Positions 1 through 5,242 of a stretch of 10,656 bases of DNA are shown piece by piece. Below the pieces are notes generated by a model. That model was not told the DNA's origin, made no database searches, and was given only the letters and a program-made list of their open reading frames with translations. This DNA comes from an uncultured Clostridia bacterium (GTDB taxonomy: Bacteria; Bacillota; Clostridia; TANB77; CAG-508), in contig CAKPGD010000041.1 in assembly GCA_934154515.1 (NCBI GenBank), positions 1-10,656 of the forward strand, read 5' to 3'. A program made the position numbers and the translations under genes. Every line of letters starts with the position of its first letter. The first letter of the stretch is position 1.

Positions 1-323
1 TTTACAGCAAGCATCATAGCTTGTTCTGGTTTGTTTTCCATCATAACTCTTGCAGATGTTTCTTTCATTCCACCAATGTATCCAGAATGATGTCTGTAAA
101 CTTTTTGGTCTAATTTTTTTCCTGTTAAAACAGCATCTTTACAATTGATGATAATAACATGATCACCAACATCCATATGTGGTGTGTAAGTTGGTTTATG
201 TTTTCCTCTTAATAATTTAGCAGCTTCAGTTGCAACTCTACCTAAAGGTTTGTTAGCAGCATCTAAAACATACCATTTTCTTTCAATTTCACTTTTTTTA
301 ACGCTATGTGTTGTATTATTCAT
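1..323 (-). CDS. rplM: 50S ribosomal protein L13 (partial, C-terminus off the left edge)
   Basis: This is the N-terminal 107 codons of ribosomal protein L13, an early-assembling protein of the large subunit. The translation starts MNNTTHSVKKSEIERKWYVL and contains the family hallmarks ERKWYVLDA, KPLGRVATEAAKLLRGKHKPTYTPH, DVGDHVIIINC, LTGKKLDQKVYRHHSGYIGG and the start of the MMENKPEQA helix. L13 is usually about 142-150 residues, so roughly 40 residues lie outside the window. The ATG at 323 is preceded by GGAGGG (335-340 on the complementary strand) at 11 nt. In Firmicutes rplM is normally followed by rpsI (S9), which would lie beyond the left edge. The gene diverges from infC and has its own promoter and a structured leader. 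Identification is certain; the 3' end is not visible. Confidence 0.97.
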   Translation of the reverse strand, partial: MNNTTHSVKKSEIERKWYVLDAANKPLGRVATEAAKLLRGKHKPTYTPHMDVGDHVIIINCKDAVLTGKKLDQKVYRHHSGYIGGMKETSARVMMENKPEQAMMLAV

Positions 324-434
324 GGTAATAAATACCCTCCATTCATTATATAATATTATATTTATATGAAACTTTTTAGTATTGAACTACCGGGGAGAAG
401 TTCTTTATTAAAAAAGTTACATTTCACAATATGC
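324..434 (-). promoter_or_regulatory. rplM 5' leader, candidate L13 autoregulatory leader
   Basis: The leader between the predicted start of transcription (about 434) and the rplM ATG can fold into a two-part stem. The outer stem pairs 411-418 with 370-377 (RNA AACUUUUU with AAAAAGUU, 8 bp). The inner stem pairs 399-403 with 384-388 (GAACU with AGUUC) around a C/G-rich loop UCUCCCCGGU. This loop is the most GC-rich spot in an otherwise AT-rich intergenic region. A conserved ribosomal leader in front of rplM-rpsI is known in low-GC Gram-positives (Rfam L13_leader). I assign this one by position and fold, without a covariance search. No terminator is visible in the leader, so control would act on translation or stability. 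Confidence 0.6.
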
Positions 435-440
435 TATATT

Positions 441-469
441 ATTCTAATACAAATATTGAAAAAAGTCAA
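441..469 (-). promoter_or_regulatory. sigma-A-type promoter of rplM
   Basis: Reading the minus strand, TTGACT (469-464) is followed after exactly 17 nt by TAGAAT (446-441). Transcription would begin near 434, giving a leader of about 110 nt before rplM. The -35 box lies only 25 bp from the -35 box of the divergent infC promoter, so the two ribosomal operons share one short control region. Confidence 0.8.
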
Positions 470-494
470 GAAAAATAAAAAAATAATTTAACTA

Positions 495-523
495 TTGACA
501 TTTTGAAAAAAATGGTATATTAT
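495..523 (+). promoter_or_regulatory. sigma-A-type promoter of infC-rpmI-rplT
   Basis: A perfect -35 box TTGACA (495-500) is separated by 17 nt from TATTAT (518-523). Transcription is expected to start around 530, leaving a leader of about 155 nt before the infC start codon. This fits a strongly expressed operon whose output is trimmed by the downstream attenuator. Confidence 0.85.
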
Positions 524-529
524 AGTTAT

Positions 530-672
530 GTTGAAAAAAGAAGAAGTTATCCACTTCTCACCTTAACTTTGTGGAAAAAGGTTATTAAATATTTGTTTCT
601 AGTGAATAACTAGTAGTATATTTATGTGTGAGTGGATTGACTTTAATGTCAATCTTTTTTTATTAAAATTTT
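530..672 (+). promoter_or_regulatory. infC leader with L20-type transcription attenuator
   Basis: The leader has an intrinsic terminator just before the infC ribosome binding site (635-661) and an alternative pairing that would prevent it. AUCCA (549-553) and CUCAC (557-561) are complementary to UGGAU (633-637) and GUGAG (628-632), giving 10 bp with a CUU bulge. This pairing consumes the first three bases of the terminator's 5' arm. Competing local hairpins are AGAAGU/ACUUCU (542-547 with 553-558) and CUAGU/ACUAG (599-603 with 609-613). In Bacillus subtilis, L20 controls infC-rpmI-rplT by leader attenuation (Rfam L20_leader). The same operon, position and logic support that assignment here. 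The exact L20 binding site was not resolved. Confidence 0.75.
635..661 (+). terminator. attenuator terminator in the infC leader
   Basis: A perfect 7-bp stem, GATTGAC (635-641) with GTCAATC (648-654), closes a 6-nt loop TTTAAT and is followed at once by seven T (655-661). It ends only 11 nt before the infC ribosome binding site and lies inside the operon's leader, so it acts as an attenuator and not as the end of an upstream gene. Confidence 0.85.
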
Positions 673-685
673 GGAGGTGTTTTAT

Positions 686-1201
686 ATCAAACAAGATTTA
701 CCAATTAATGAACAAATAAGAGCTAGGGAAGTTCAAATAATTGATGCGGAAGGAAACAAAATTGGTCCAGTTTCTATTAATGAAGCTTTAGATATGGCTT
801 ATGATAAAAAATTAGATTTAGTTTTAGTTGCTCCAAATGCAGAAATTCCAGTATGTAAGTTGATGAATTACGGAAAGTACAAATTTGAACAATCAAAACG
901 TGAGAAAGAAGCAAAGAAAAAACAAAAAACATTTGAATTAAAAGAAATAAGAATTACCCCTAATATAGAGGATCATGATTTTGGATTTAAATGTAAAAAT
1001 GCAAGAAAATTTATTGAAGATGGGAACAAAGTAAAAATTACAGTTAGATTCCGTGGAAGAGAATTAAACTATGTAAAACAAGGAGAAACAGCTTTAAATA
1101 AATTTATTGAAGAATTATCAGATGTAGCTACTCCAGAAAAGAGACCTATTTTAGAAGGTAAAAACATGTTTATTATATTAGCTAAAAAAGTGGAAAAATA
1201 A
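686..1201 (+). CDS. infC: translation initiation factor IF-3, AUC start codon
   Basis: IF3 binds the 30S subunit, prevents premature 50S joining and checks the start codon-initiator tRNA pairing. The 171-residue product has the N-terminal domain (INEQIRAREVQIID, APNAEIPVCKLMNYGKYKFEQ), the lysine-rich linker helix (KREKEAKKKQK) and the C-terminal domain (KEIRITPNIEDHDFGFK, KVKITVRFRGRELNY). I place the start at ATC 686. The strong site GGAGGTG (673-679) lies 6 nt upstream, and the peptide then begins KQDLPINEQIRARE as in the family. The in-frame TTG at 671 and GTG at 677 sit within or against the ribosome binding site and have none of their own. A rare AUU or AUC start is a known infC trait that lets IF3 repress its own synthesis. 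First gene of infC-rpmI-rplT. Confidence 0.95.
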   Translation: MKQDLPINEQIRAREVQIIDAEGNKIGPVSINEALDMAYDKKLDLVLVAPNAEIPVCKLMNYGKYKFEQSKREKEAKKKQKTFELKEIRITPNIEDHDFGFKCKNARKFIEDGNKVKITVRFRGRELNYVKQGETALNKFIEELSDVATPEKRPILEGKNMFIILAKKVEK

Positions 1202-1262
1202 ATAGAGCTAATTTAATATAAATAATTAATTATATAAAACAAAAAAAGAGGAGGAAAATATT

Positions 1263-1466
1263 ATGCCAAAGTTAAAAACAAATAAAGCTGCAAAGAAAAG
1301 ATATTCTTATACAGCAACAGGAAAAGTTAAAAGAACAAAATCAAATAGAAGACATCTTTTAGCAAATAAAACTTCAAGAGCAAAATCAAGAGGAAAAATA
1401 CAAGATGCTTATGCAGATAAAACATGTGAAGCAGGAATTAAGAAAATGTTACCATATGGTAATTAA
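1263..1466 (+). CDS. rpmI: 50S ribosomal protein L35
   Basis: A 67-residue, strongly basic protein beginning MPKLKTNKAAKKRYSYTATG, with the family core GKVKRTKSNRRHLLANKTSRAKSRG and the C-terminal IKKMLPYGN. L35 is a small component of the large ribosomal subunit, usually 64-66 residues, so this one is full length. The ribosome binding site AGAGGAGG ends 8 nt before the ATG. It is the second gene of infC-rpmI-rplT, separated from infC by 61 nt without a visible promoter or terminator, so it should be co-transcribed and subject to the leader attenuator. Confidence 0.95.
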   Translation: MPKLKTNKAAKKRYSYTATGKVKRTKSNRRHLLANKTSRAKSRGKIQDAYADKTCEAGIKKMLPYGN

Positions 1467-1482
1467 TGAAGAATGATAAAGA

Positions 1483-1502
1483 GGCAAGGAGTGTTCTTTG
1501 TC
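1483..1502 (+). other. hairpin in the rpmI-rplT spacer overlapping a possible 14-codon reading frame
   Basis: GGCAAGGA (1483-1490) can pair with TCTTTGTC (1495-1502) around GTGT (8 bp, two of them G-U). The left arm holds a ribosome-binding-like AAGGAG (1486-1491), six nt before a TTG at 1498. That TTG opens a short frame (MSNKKRKVKENGKS) ending at 1542, just inside rplT in another frame. The hairpin is visible. Translation of the frame or a control role for rplT is only a possibility. Confidence 0.3.
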
Positions 1503-1528
1503 AAATAAAAAGAGGAAGGTGAAAGAAA

Positions 1529-1876
1529 ATGGCAAGAGTTAAAACAGCAGTTATTACTCGCAAAAAACATAAAAAAATATTAAAAAGAGCAAAAGGTTAT
1601 TATGGAGCAAAACATTATAGATTTAGAATGGCTAAACAAGCTGTTATGAAATCAGGAATGTATGCATATGTAGGAAGAAAAGATAAAAAATCTAACTTCA
1701 GAAAATTATGGATAGCAAGAATTAATGCTGCAGCAAGAATGAATGGAACAACATATAGCAAATTAATCAATGGAATGAAAAAAGCTAACATAGTTGTAAA
1801 CAGAAAAATGCTTGCAGAATTAGCTGTAAATGATCCAAAAGCATTTACTGAAATAGTAAAATTAGCAACAAAATAA
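1529..1876 (+). CDS. rplT: 50S ribosomal protein L20, probable repressor of its own operon
   Basis: A 115-residue basic protein starting MARVKTAVITRKKHKKILKR, with the L20 signatures AKGYYGAKHYRFRMAKQAVMKSGMYAYVGRK (residues about 22-51), RKLWIARINAAARMNG and YSKLINGMKKANIVVNRKMLAELA. L20 is needed early in 50S assembly and is usually 114-120 residues, so the gene is complete. In Bacillus subtilis free L20 binds the infC leader and promotes termination, and the leader at 530-672 shows the parts needed for that loop. The start is fixed by AAGGTGA (1516-1522), 6 nt before the ATG. It is the last gene of the operon and is followed by a terminator hairpin 24 nt downstream of its stop codon. Confidence 0.96.
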   Translation: MARVKTAVITRKKHKKILKRAKGYYGAKHYRFRMAKQAVMKSGMYAYVGRKDKKSNFRKLWIARINAAARMNGTTYSKLINGMKKANIVVNRKMLAELAVNDPKAFTEIVKLATK

Positions 1877-1900
1877 GAATTAAAAAATAAAAATAAAAAG

Positions 1901-1921
1901 CAATCTTCAAGATTGTTTTTT
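1901..1921 (+). terminator. terminator of infC-rpmI-rplT
   Basis: CAATCT (1901-1906) pairs with AGATTG (1910-1915) over a 3-nt loop TCA, followed by six T and further T-rich sequence. The upstream side is A-rich (AAAATAAAAAG), so the stem can extend by A-U pairs. It sits directly after the rplT stop codon. Confidence 0.75.
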
Positions 1922-2096
1922 ATTTTTGTATAAGTAAATTCGTAAAGTAAAAAATACATAAGAAAAATTCGTGAAACAAAAAAATAAATGCAATTTTGTA
2001 AAATAAATGCAAAATGTATGATTAAATACAGAGTATATTATAAATACAGGATAAAGAAAAATTTGAATTAAATTTAAACTAAAATTTAAATTATTC

Positions 2097-2125
2097 TTGA
2101 CGAAATAAAAAAATAAAGATAAGAT
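2097..2125 (+). promoter_or_regulatory. candidate promoter of the nucleotidase-tcdA unit
   Basis: TTGACG (2097-2102) lies 17 nt before TAAGAT (2120-2125), an imperfect -10 box. The -10 overlaps a perfect 12-bp palindrome GATAATATTATC (2124-2135), which could be an operator or simply AT-rich symmetry. Transcription would start near 2132, giving a long leader of about 155 nt that contains the 13-bp repeats. Confidence 0.5.
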
Positions 2126-2154
2126 AATATTATCAGATAAGTAAAGCAAAAAAT

Positions 2155-2245
2155 AAAAGCACAAATTAAAAGTATAAAACAAAAGTATAAAACAAAAGTA
2201 TAAAACAAAAACATAAATTAAAATCATAGAACAAGAATATAAAAG
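2155..2245 (+). repeat. 13-bp tandem repeat array, seven units
   Basis: Three perfect consecutive copies of AAAAGTATAAAAC (2168-2180, 2181-2193, 2194-2206) are flanked in the same 13-nt register by degenerate copies: AAAAGCACAAATT (2155), AAAAACATAAATT (2207), AAAATCATAGAAC (2220) and AAGAATATAAAAG (2233). The array lies in the untranslated region upstream of the nucleotidase gene. The period is not a multiple of three, so it is not a coding repeat. Slippage-prone minisatellite expansion is the likeliest origin. Confidence 0.85.
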
Positions 2246-2287
2246 TAAAAAAGTAAAAAAATTAAACAAAAGAAAGGAAATGATAAA

Positions 2288-2875
2288 ATGAGAATAGGAA
2301 TTGATATAGATGGAGTATTAACGGATATAGAAACATTTTTAGCAGATTACGGAACAAAATATTGTATAGAAAACAATCTACCAATTAACATTAAGCAAGT
2401 AGATTATGATGAAACCAAAACATTTAACTGGACAGAAGAACAAACAATAAAATTTTGGAATAAATACATTATATATTATGCTACAAAATATCCAGCAAGA
2501 GAATTTGCTTCAGAAATAATTAAAAAATTAAAAAAAGAGGGACATGAAATATATATTATTACCGCAAGAAATGATTATGGCGTTCCAGAGGAACATATAG
2601 GAAAAATGAGAAGTGAAATAGTACCTAAATGGCTAGAAGAAAATAAAATTGTATATGATAAAATAATATACACAGAGGAAAGTAAATTACCATATGTAGT
2701 AGGAAACTATGTAGAATTAATGATAGAAGATTCTCCTCAAAATATAATAGAAATATCAAGTAAAATACCAACATTATGCTATAACAATTTATATAACCAA
2801 AAAGTAGAAGGAAAAAATATTACAAGAGTATATAGTTGGTATGATATATATAATAAAATAAAAAATATGAAATAG
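2288..2875 (+). CDS. HAD-superfamily 5'-nucleotidase-like phosphatase (YqfW/NT5C type)
   Basis: A 195-residue cytosolic protein of the haloacid dehalogenase superfamily. Motif I is DIDGVLTD (D6 nucleophile, D8 acid/base), motif II IITAR (T92), a probable motif III lysine is K133, and motif IV is MIEDSP (E147, D148). The arrangement and length match the NT5C-like group that includes Bacillus YqfW, annotated as putative (deoxy)nucleotidases. Dephosphorylation of a nucleotide or other small phosphate ester is therefore likely, but the substrate cannot be read from sequence. The insert between motifs I and II (about residues 14-85) forms the small helical cap. The ATG follows AAAGGAAATGA. The stop is only 12 nt before the start of tcdA, so the two are probably co-transcribed. 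Confidence 0.85.
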   Translation: MRIGIDIDGVLTDIETFLADYGTKYCIENNLPINIKQVDYDETKTFNWTEEQTIKFWNKYIIYYATKYPAREFASEIIKKLKKEGHEIYIITARNDYGVPEEHIGKMRSEIVPKWLEENKIVYDKIIYTEESKLPYVVGNYVELMIEDSPQNIIEISSKIPTLCYNNLYNQKVEGKNITRVYSWYDIYNKIKNMK

Positions 2876-2887
2876 AGGGATAACAGT

Positions 2888-3649
2888 ATGTCAAATAGAT
2901 TTGAAAGAACTGAGCTATTAATAGGAAAAGAAGCTTTAGAAAAATTGAAAAATTCAAAAATAGTAGTATATGGAGTAGGAGGGGTAGGCTCTTACGTAGT
3001 AGAAGCCCTATCAAGAGCAGGAGTAGGACATTTAGTATTAGTGGATTTTGATGATGTGGATATAACTAATATAAATAGGCAAATAGAAGCACTAGATTCA
3101 ACTATTGGAAGATTGAAAGTAGAAGTAATGAAAGAAAGAATATTAGAAATAAATCCACAAGCAATAGTCGATATATATAAACCAGATGAAGTAGAAAATG
3201 GAGAAACAAGCTTAATAGATGACACTGTAACTTATGTAGTTGATGCAATAGATACTATAACAAATAAACTTAAAATAATAGAAAAAGCAAGTAAAGAAAA
3301 TGTAAAAATAATATCAGCAACAGGGGCTGCAAACAAATTAGATCCTACAAAGTTTGAAGTAGCAGACATATATAAAACTTCTGTATGTCCGGTATGTAAG
3401 ATACTTAGAAAAGAATTAAAACAAAGAAATATAAAAAAATTAAAAATTGTTTATTCAAAAGAAGAACCTTTAAAAATACAAAAAGAAGAAACTAACAAAG
3501 AATTAAACAAAGAAAATATTGACCAAAATAGCAAAGAAAAAATAAAAAAAGAAAAAAAACCAAGAAAACTATTAGGAAGCATTTCTTTTGTACCTTCAGT
3601 AGCAGGTCTAATTATAGCAAGTGAAGTAGTAAAAGATATAATAAAATAA
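2888..3649 (+). CDS. tcdA: tRNA threonylcarbamoyladenosine dehydratase (cyclic t6A synthase)
   Basis: An E1/ThiF-like ATP-dependent enzyme that cyclises the t6A modification at position 37 of ANN-decoding tRNAs. The 253-residue protein starts RFERTELLIGKEALEKL and has the nucleotide-binding loop GVGGVGS (29-35), the adenylate site residues DFD and NINRQ (53-65), the family motif VVDAIDTITNK (117-127) and SATGAANKLDP (143-153). The TcdA-type C-terminus is KTSVCPVCKILRKELKQR then GSISFVPSVAGLIIASEVVKD. This separates it from ThiF and MoeB, which lack that ending. A Lys/Glu/Asn-rich linker at about 196-226 separates the catalytic core from the C-terminal helix and looks disordered. CPVC (167-170) is a CxxC pair. 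The ribosome binding site is AGAGGGA, weaker than most in the window. Confidence 0.92.
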   Translation: MSNRFERTELLIGKEALEKLKNSKIVVYGVGGVGSYVVEALSRAGVGHLVLVDFDDVDITNINRQIEALDSTIGRLKVEVMKERILEINPQAIVDIYKPDEVENGETSLIDDTVTYVVDAIDTITNKLKIIEKASKENVKIISATGAANKLDPTKFEVADIYKTSVCPVCKILRKELKQRNIKKLKIVYSKEEPLKIQKEETNKELNKENIDQNSKEKIKKEKKPRKLLGSISFVPSVAGLIIASEVVKDIIK

Positions 3650-3650
3650 A

Positions 3651-3719
3651 AAAACAAGAATTTCTATAGGCTCGTAAGCTTTAAACTTCTTATGATAATC
3701 TGTTAGAAATTCTTGTTTT
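3651..3719. terminator. long hairpin between convergent tcdA and sspH, likely bidirectional terminator
   Basis: A perfect 16-bp stem (3651-3666 with 3704-3719) encloses an inner 7-bp stem TCGTAAG/CTTATGA (3672-3678 with 3689-3695, one G-U) and a 10-nt loop. The outer stem has A-runs on one side and T-runs on the other, so it can end transcription from both the plus-strand tcdA and the minus-strand sspH. It is longer than needed for a terminator and could also be a dispersed repeat or structured RNA element. Confidence 0.7.
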
Positions 3720-3721
3720 CA

Positions 3722-3913
3722 TTATTTACGTTTATTGTAAGAATCATCTTCATAAAGCTCTTCTATATAAACATCTTTTTCTTCACATCTATTCATAAAA
3801 CCTATTTTAGCCATATTATTATTTATTTCCTGAATCCATACAGGATTATCATTGTAGTAAATATCCTTAATTTCTTTATTATTAACAATTTCAAAAGCTC
3901 TTTTATTATTCAT
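3722..3913 (-). CDS. sspH: H-type small acid-soluble spore protein
   Basis: A 63-residue protein matching the SspH family (SASP type H), a minor DNA-associated protein class made in the forespore. Seen in the sequence are the start MNNKRAFEIVNN (family MNxxRAxEI), the central YYNDNPVWIQEINNNMAKI (family pattern Y-x(3)-PVxIQ-x(n)-A-x-I) and the acidic C-terminal EELYEDD before a short basic tail. SspH proteins are about 57-60 residues, so this is complete with a few extra residues. AGGAGGT (3918-3924 on the complement) gives an excellent ribosome binding site 4 nt from the ATG. It is a single gene, convergent with tcdA and divergent from ymdB, with a sigma-G-like promoter. The family call rests on motif resemblance without a profile search. 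Confidence 0.82.
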   Translation of the reverse strand: MNNKRAFEIVNNKEIKDIYYNDNPVWIQEINNNMAKIGFMNRCEEKDVYIEELYEDDSYNKRK

Positions 3914-3941
3914 ATGTACCTCCTAAAAATATAATTTATAT

Positions 3942-3970
3942 AAGTATATACAAGCTACACAGAAATATTC
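3942..3970 (-). promoter_or_regulatory. candidate sigma-G promoter of sspH
   Basis: On the minus strand GAATA (3970-3966) fits the forespore sigma-G -35 consensus GHATR. After 17 nt comes TATACTT (3948-3942), matching five of seven positions of CATWHTA. Transcription would start about 20 nt before the ribosome binding site. The identity of the downstream gene as a spore protein makes a forespore promoter the expected type. Confidence 0.5.
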
Positions 3971-3979
3971 ATTAAAAAG

Positions 3980-4008
3980 TTGAATAATAAATAAAAATAT
4001 AGTATACT
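3980..4008 (+). promoter_or_regulatory. sigma-A-type promoter of ymdB
   Basis: TTGAAT (3980-3985) is followed after 17 nt by TATACT (4003-4008), 45 nt before the ymdB start codon. The -35 box lies 9 bp from the -35 element of the divergent sspH promoter, so vegetative and forespore transcription fire away from each other from one short region. Confidence 0.7.
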
Positions 4009-4053
4009 TTAACTAGTGCAAAAACAAACTAAAAGATAGAAAGAAGTGATAAA

Positions 4054-4827
4054 ATGAGAATATTAGCAGTAGGAGATTTAGTAGGAGAAAATGGAGTAAA
4101 AAAATTAAAAGAAATTTTACCAAAATTTAGGCAAGAAAATAATATAGATTTTGTAATTGTAAATGCTGAAAATTCAGCAGGAGGAATGGGAATAACAACA
4201 AAAATATTTAACGAACTAAAAGATTTAAAAGTAAATGCAATTACAATGGGAAATCATACATGGGGAAAAAAAGATATTTTTTCTTTTATAGATGATCCAA
4301 TACTTATAAGACCAGCAAACTATTCAAGAGGAGTAGTAGGAAAGGGATATAACATATTTACTTGCAAAAATAAAAAAATATGTGTAATAAATTTAATAGG
4401 GAGAACAGAAATTGGAGTTCAATCTGATAACCCATTTATAAAAGCAGATGATATATTAGAAGAAATAAAAGGAAAAGCAGATTATGTAGTTTTAGACTTT
4501 CATGCAGAGGCTTCAGCAGAAAAAATAGCTATGAAATGTTATTTAGATGGAAGAGTAAATATTATATTTGGAACTCATACACACGTACAAACAGCAGATG
4601 AAGAAATAACTAAAAAAGGTACAGGTTTTATTTCAGATATAGGAATGACTGGACCTTCAAATTCAGTAATTGGAATGGATATAGACGCATCTGTAAAAAG
4701 ATTTGTAACATCACTTCCAGAAAGATATAAATTAGCAGAAGGACCTTGTAAATTTAATGGATGCATATTTGATATAGATGAGGAAAATTGTCGAATAAAG
4801 GCAATAAATAGAATAAATATAAAATAA
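4054..4827 (+). CDS. ymdB: YmdB-family metallophosphoesterase (2',3'-cyclic nucleotide phosphodiesterase)
   Basis: A 257-residue cytosolic enzyme of the YmdB/TIGR00282 family. The di-metal site is complete: D8 (AVGDLVGENG), E39-N40 (NAENSAGG), N67-H68 (MGNHTWG), H150 (DFHAEA), and H175 and H177 (GTHTHVQT). E39 corresponds to the residue whose loss abolishes activity in Bacillus subtilis YmdB. There the enzyme cleaves 2',3'-cAMP and controls the choice between biofilm and motility. Full family length. It is followed by spoVS 140 nt downstream, the order known from Bacillus (rny-ymdB-spoVS), but rny does not precede it here. The start has only a weak ribosome binding site (AAGAAGTGA), unlike most genes in the window. 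No clear terminator follows, so some read-through into spoVS is likely. Confidence 0.93.
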   Translation: MRILAVGDLVGENGVKKLKEILPKFRQENNIDFVIVNAENSAGGMGITTKIFNELKDLKVNAITMGNHTWGKKDIFSFIDDPILIRPANYSRGVVGKGYNIFTCKNKKICVINLIGRTEIGVQSDNPFIKADDILEEIKGKADYVVLDFHAEASAEKIAMKCYLDGRVNIIFGTHTHVQTADEEITKKGTGFISDIGMTGPSNSVIGMDIDASVKRFVTSLPERYKLAEGPCKFNGCIFDIDEENCRIKAINRINIK

Positions 4828-4871
4828 ATGACGAAAACTTACGAAATAAAGTAAAAATACTCGAAAAATTC

Positions 4872-4886
4872 TGGAAAAAATTTCCA
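4872..4886. repeat. short inverted repeat upstream of the spoVS promoter
   Basis: TGGAAA and TTTCCA are mirrored across AAA. No T-run follows on the plus strand, so it is a poor terminator for ymdB. It lies 8 bp upstream of the spoVS -35 box, a plausible position for a regulator, but no known operator consensus is matched. Confidence 0.3.
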
Positions 4887-4894
4887 AAAAACAC

Positions 4895-4923
4895 TAGACA
4901 TTTTATTATATTTGTATTATAAA
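4895..4923 (+). promoter_or_regulatory. candidate promoter of spoVS
   Basis: TAGACA (4895-4900) and TATAAA (4918-4923) are spaced by 17 nt and lie 44 nt before the start codon. In Bacillus spoVS is transcribed by sigma-H. I looked for the AGGAwww/GAAT sigma-H pattern and did not find a convincing one, so the vegetative-type boxes are reported. Confidence 0.5.
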
Positions 4924-4967
4924 TATATATGTAATTCAAATAAAAATAAAATTATAGGAGGCAAAAG

Positions 4968-5231
4968 ATGGAAGTTTTAAAAATCTCATCAAAATCTAAT
5001 CCAAATTCAGTTGCAGGAGCAATAGCTGGATTAGTAAAAGAAGAAAACAAAGCAGAAATGCAAGCAATTGGAGCAGGAGCTCTAAACCAAGCAGTGAAAG
5101 CAGTAGCAATTGCAAGAGGGTTTGTAGCACCAGCGGGTGTGGACTTAGTTTGTATACCAGCATTCGCAGAAGTAGAAGTCGAAGGAGAGGACAGAACAGG
5201 TATTAGAATTATTGTAGAGTCTAGAAAATAA
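4968..5231 (+). CDS. spoVS: stage V sporulation protein S
   Basis: An 87-residue protein of the highly conserved SpoVS family, small Alba-like proteins thought to bind nucleic acid. They are needed for completing septation, spore coat assembly and germination competence in Bacillus. Hallmarks are MEVLKISSKSNPNSVAGAIAG, the alanine/glycine-rich QAIGAGALNQAVKAVAIARGFVAP core and the C-terminal EDRTGIRIIVESRK. Normal family length (86-87). A strong TAGGAGG lies 6 nt from the ATG. It has its own candidate promoter, but its position after ymdB matches the Bacillus order, so both separate and coupled expression are possible. A strong terminator follows. Confidence 0.97.
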   Translation: MEVLKISSKSNPNSVAGAIAGLVKEENKAEMQAIGAGALNQAVKAVAIARGFVAPAGVDLVCIPAFAEVEVEGEDRTGIRIIVESRK

Positions 5232-5242
5232 AAATTTTAATA

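Larger units (their letters stand above)
1877..2287. other. 411-nt gene-free AT-rich stretch between rplT and the nucleotidase gene
   Basis: This stretch holds the rplT terminator, a purine-rich low-complexity segment with short direct repeats (AAATAAATGCAA occurs twice near 1985-2010, and AAATTCGT twice near 1936-1975), a candidate promoter at 2097-2125, and a 13-bp tandem repeat array at 2155-2245. The minus-strand open frames across it encode only Phe/Leu/Tyr-rich low-complexity peptides with no family resemblance, so I see no gene here. Confidence 0.7.

Noticed and set aside
1615..2269. Two long minus-strand open frames (1615-1959 and 1907-2269) with hydrophobic predicted products
   Set aside because: They are Phe/Leu/Tyr-rich translations of A-rich DNA. 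One lies antisense to rplT and the other across the tandem repeats, with no credible start signals or family motifs.
3713..3934. Plus-strand 73-codon frame opposite sspH
   Set aside because: Its product is low-complexity Ile/Phe-rich and it starts inside the terminator hairpin. The opposite strand carries a motif-bearing gene with a strong ribosome binding site.
4872..4886. Terminator for ymdB
   Set aside because: The stem is only 6 bp and is followed by A residues, not T, on the coding strand.
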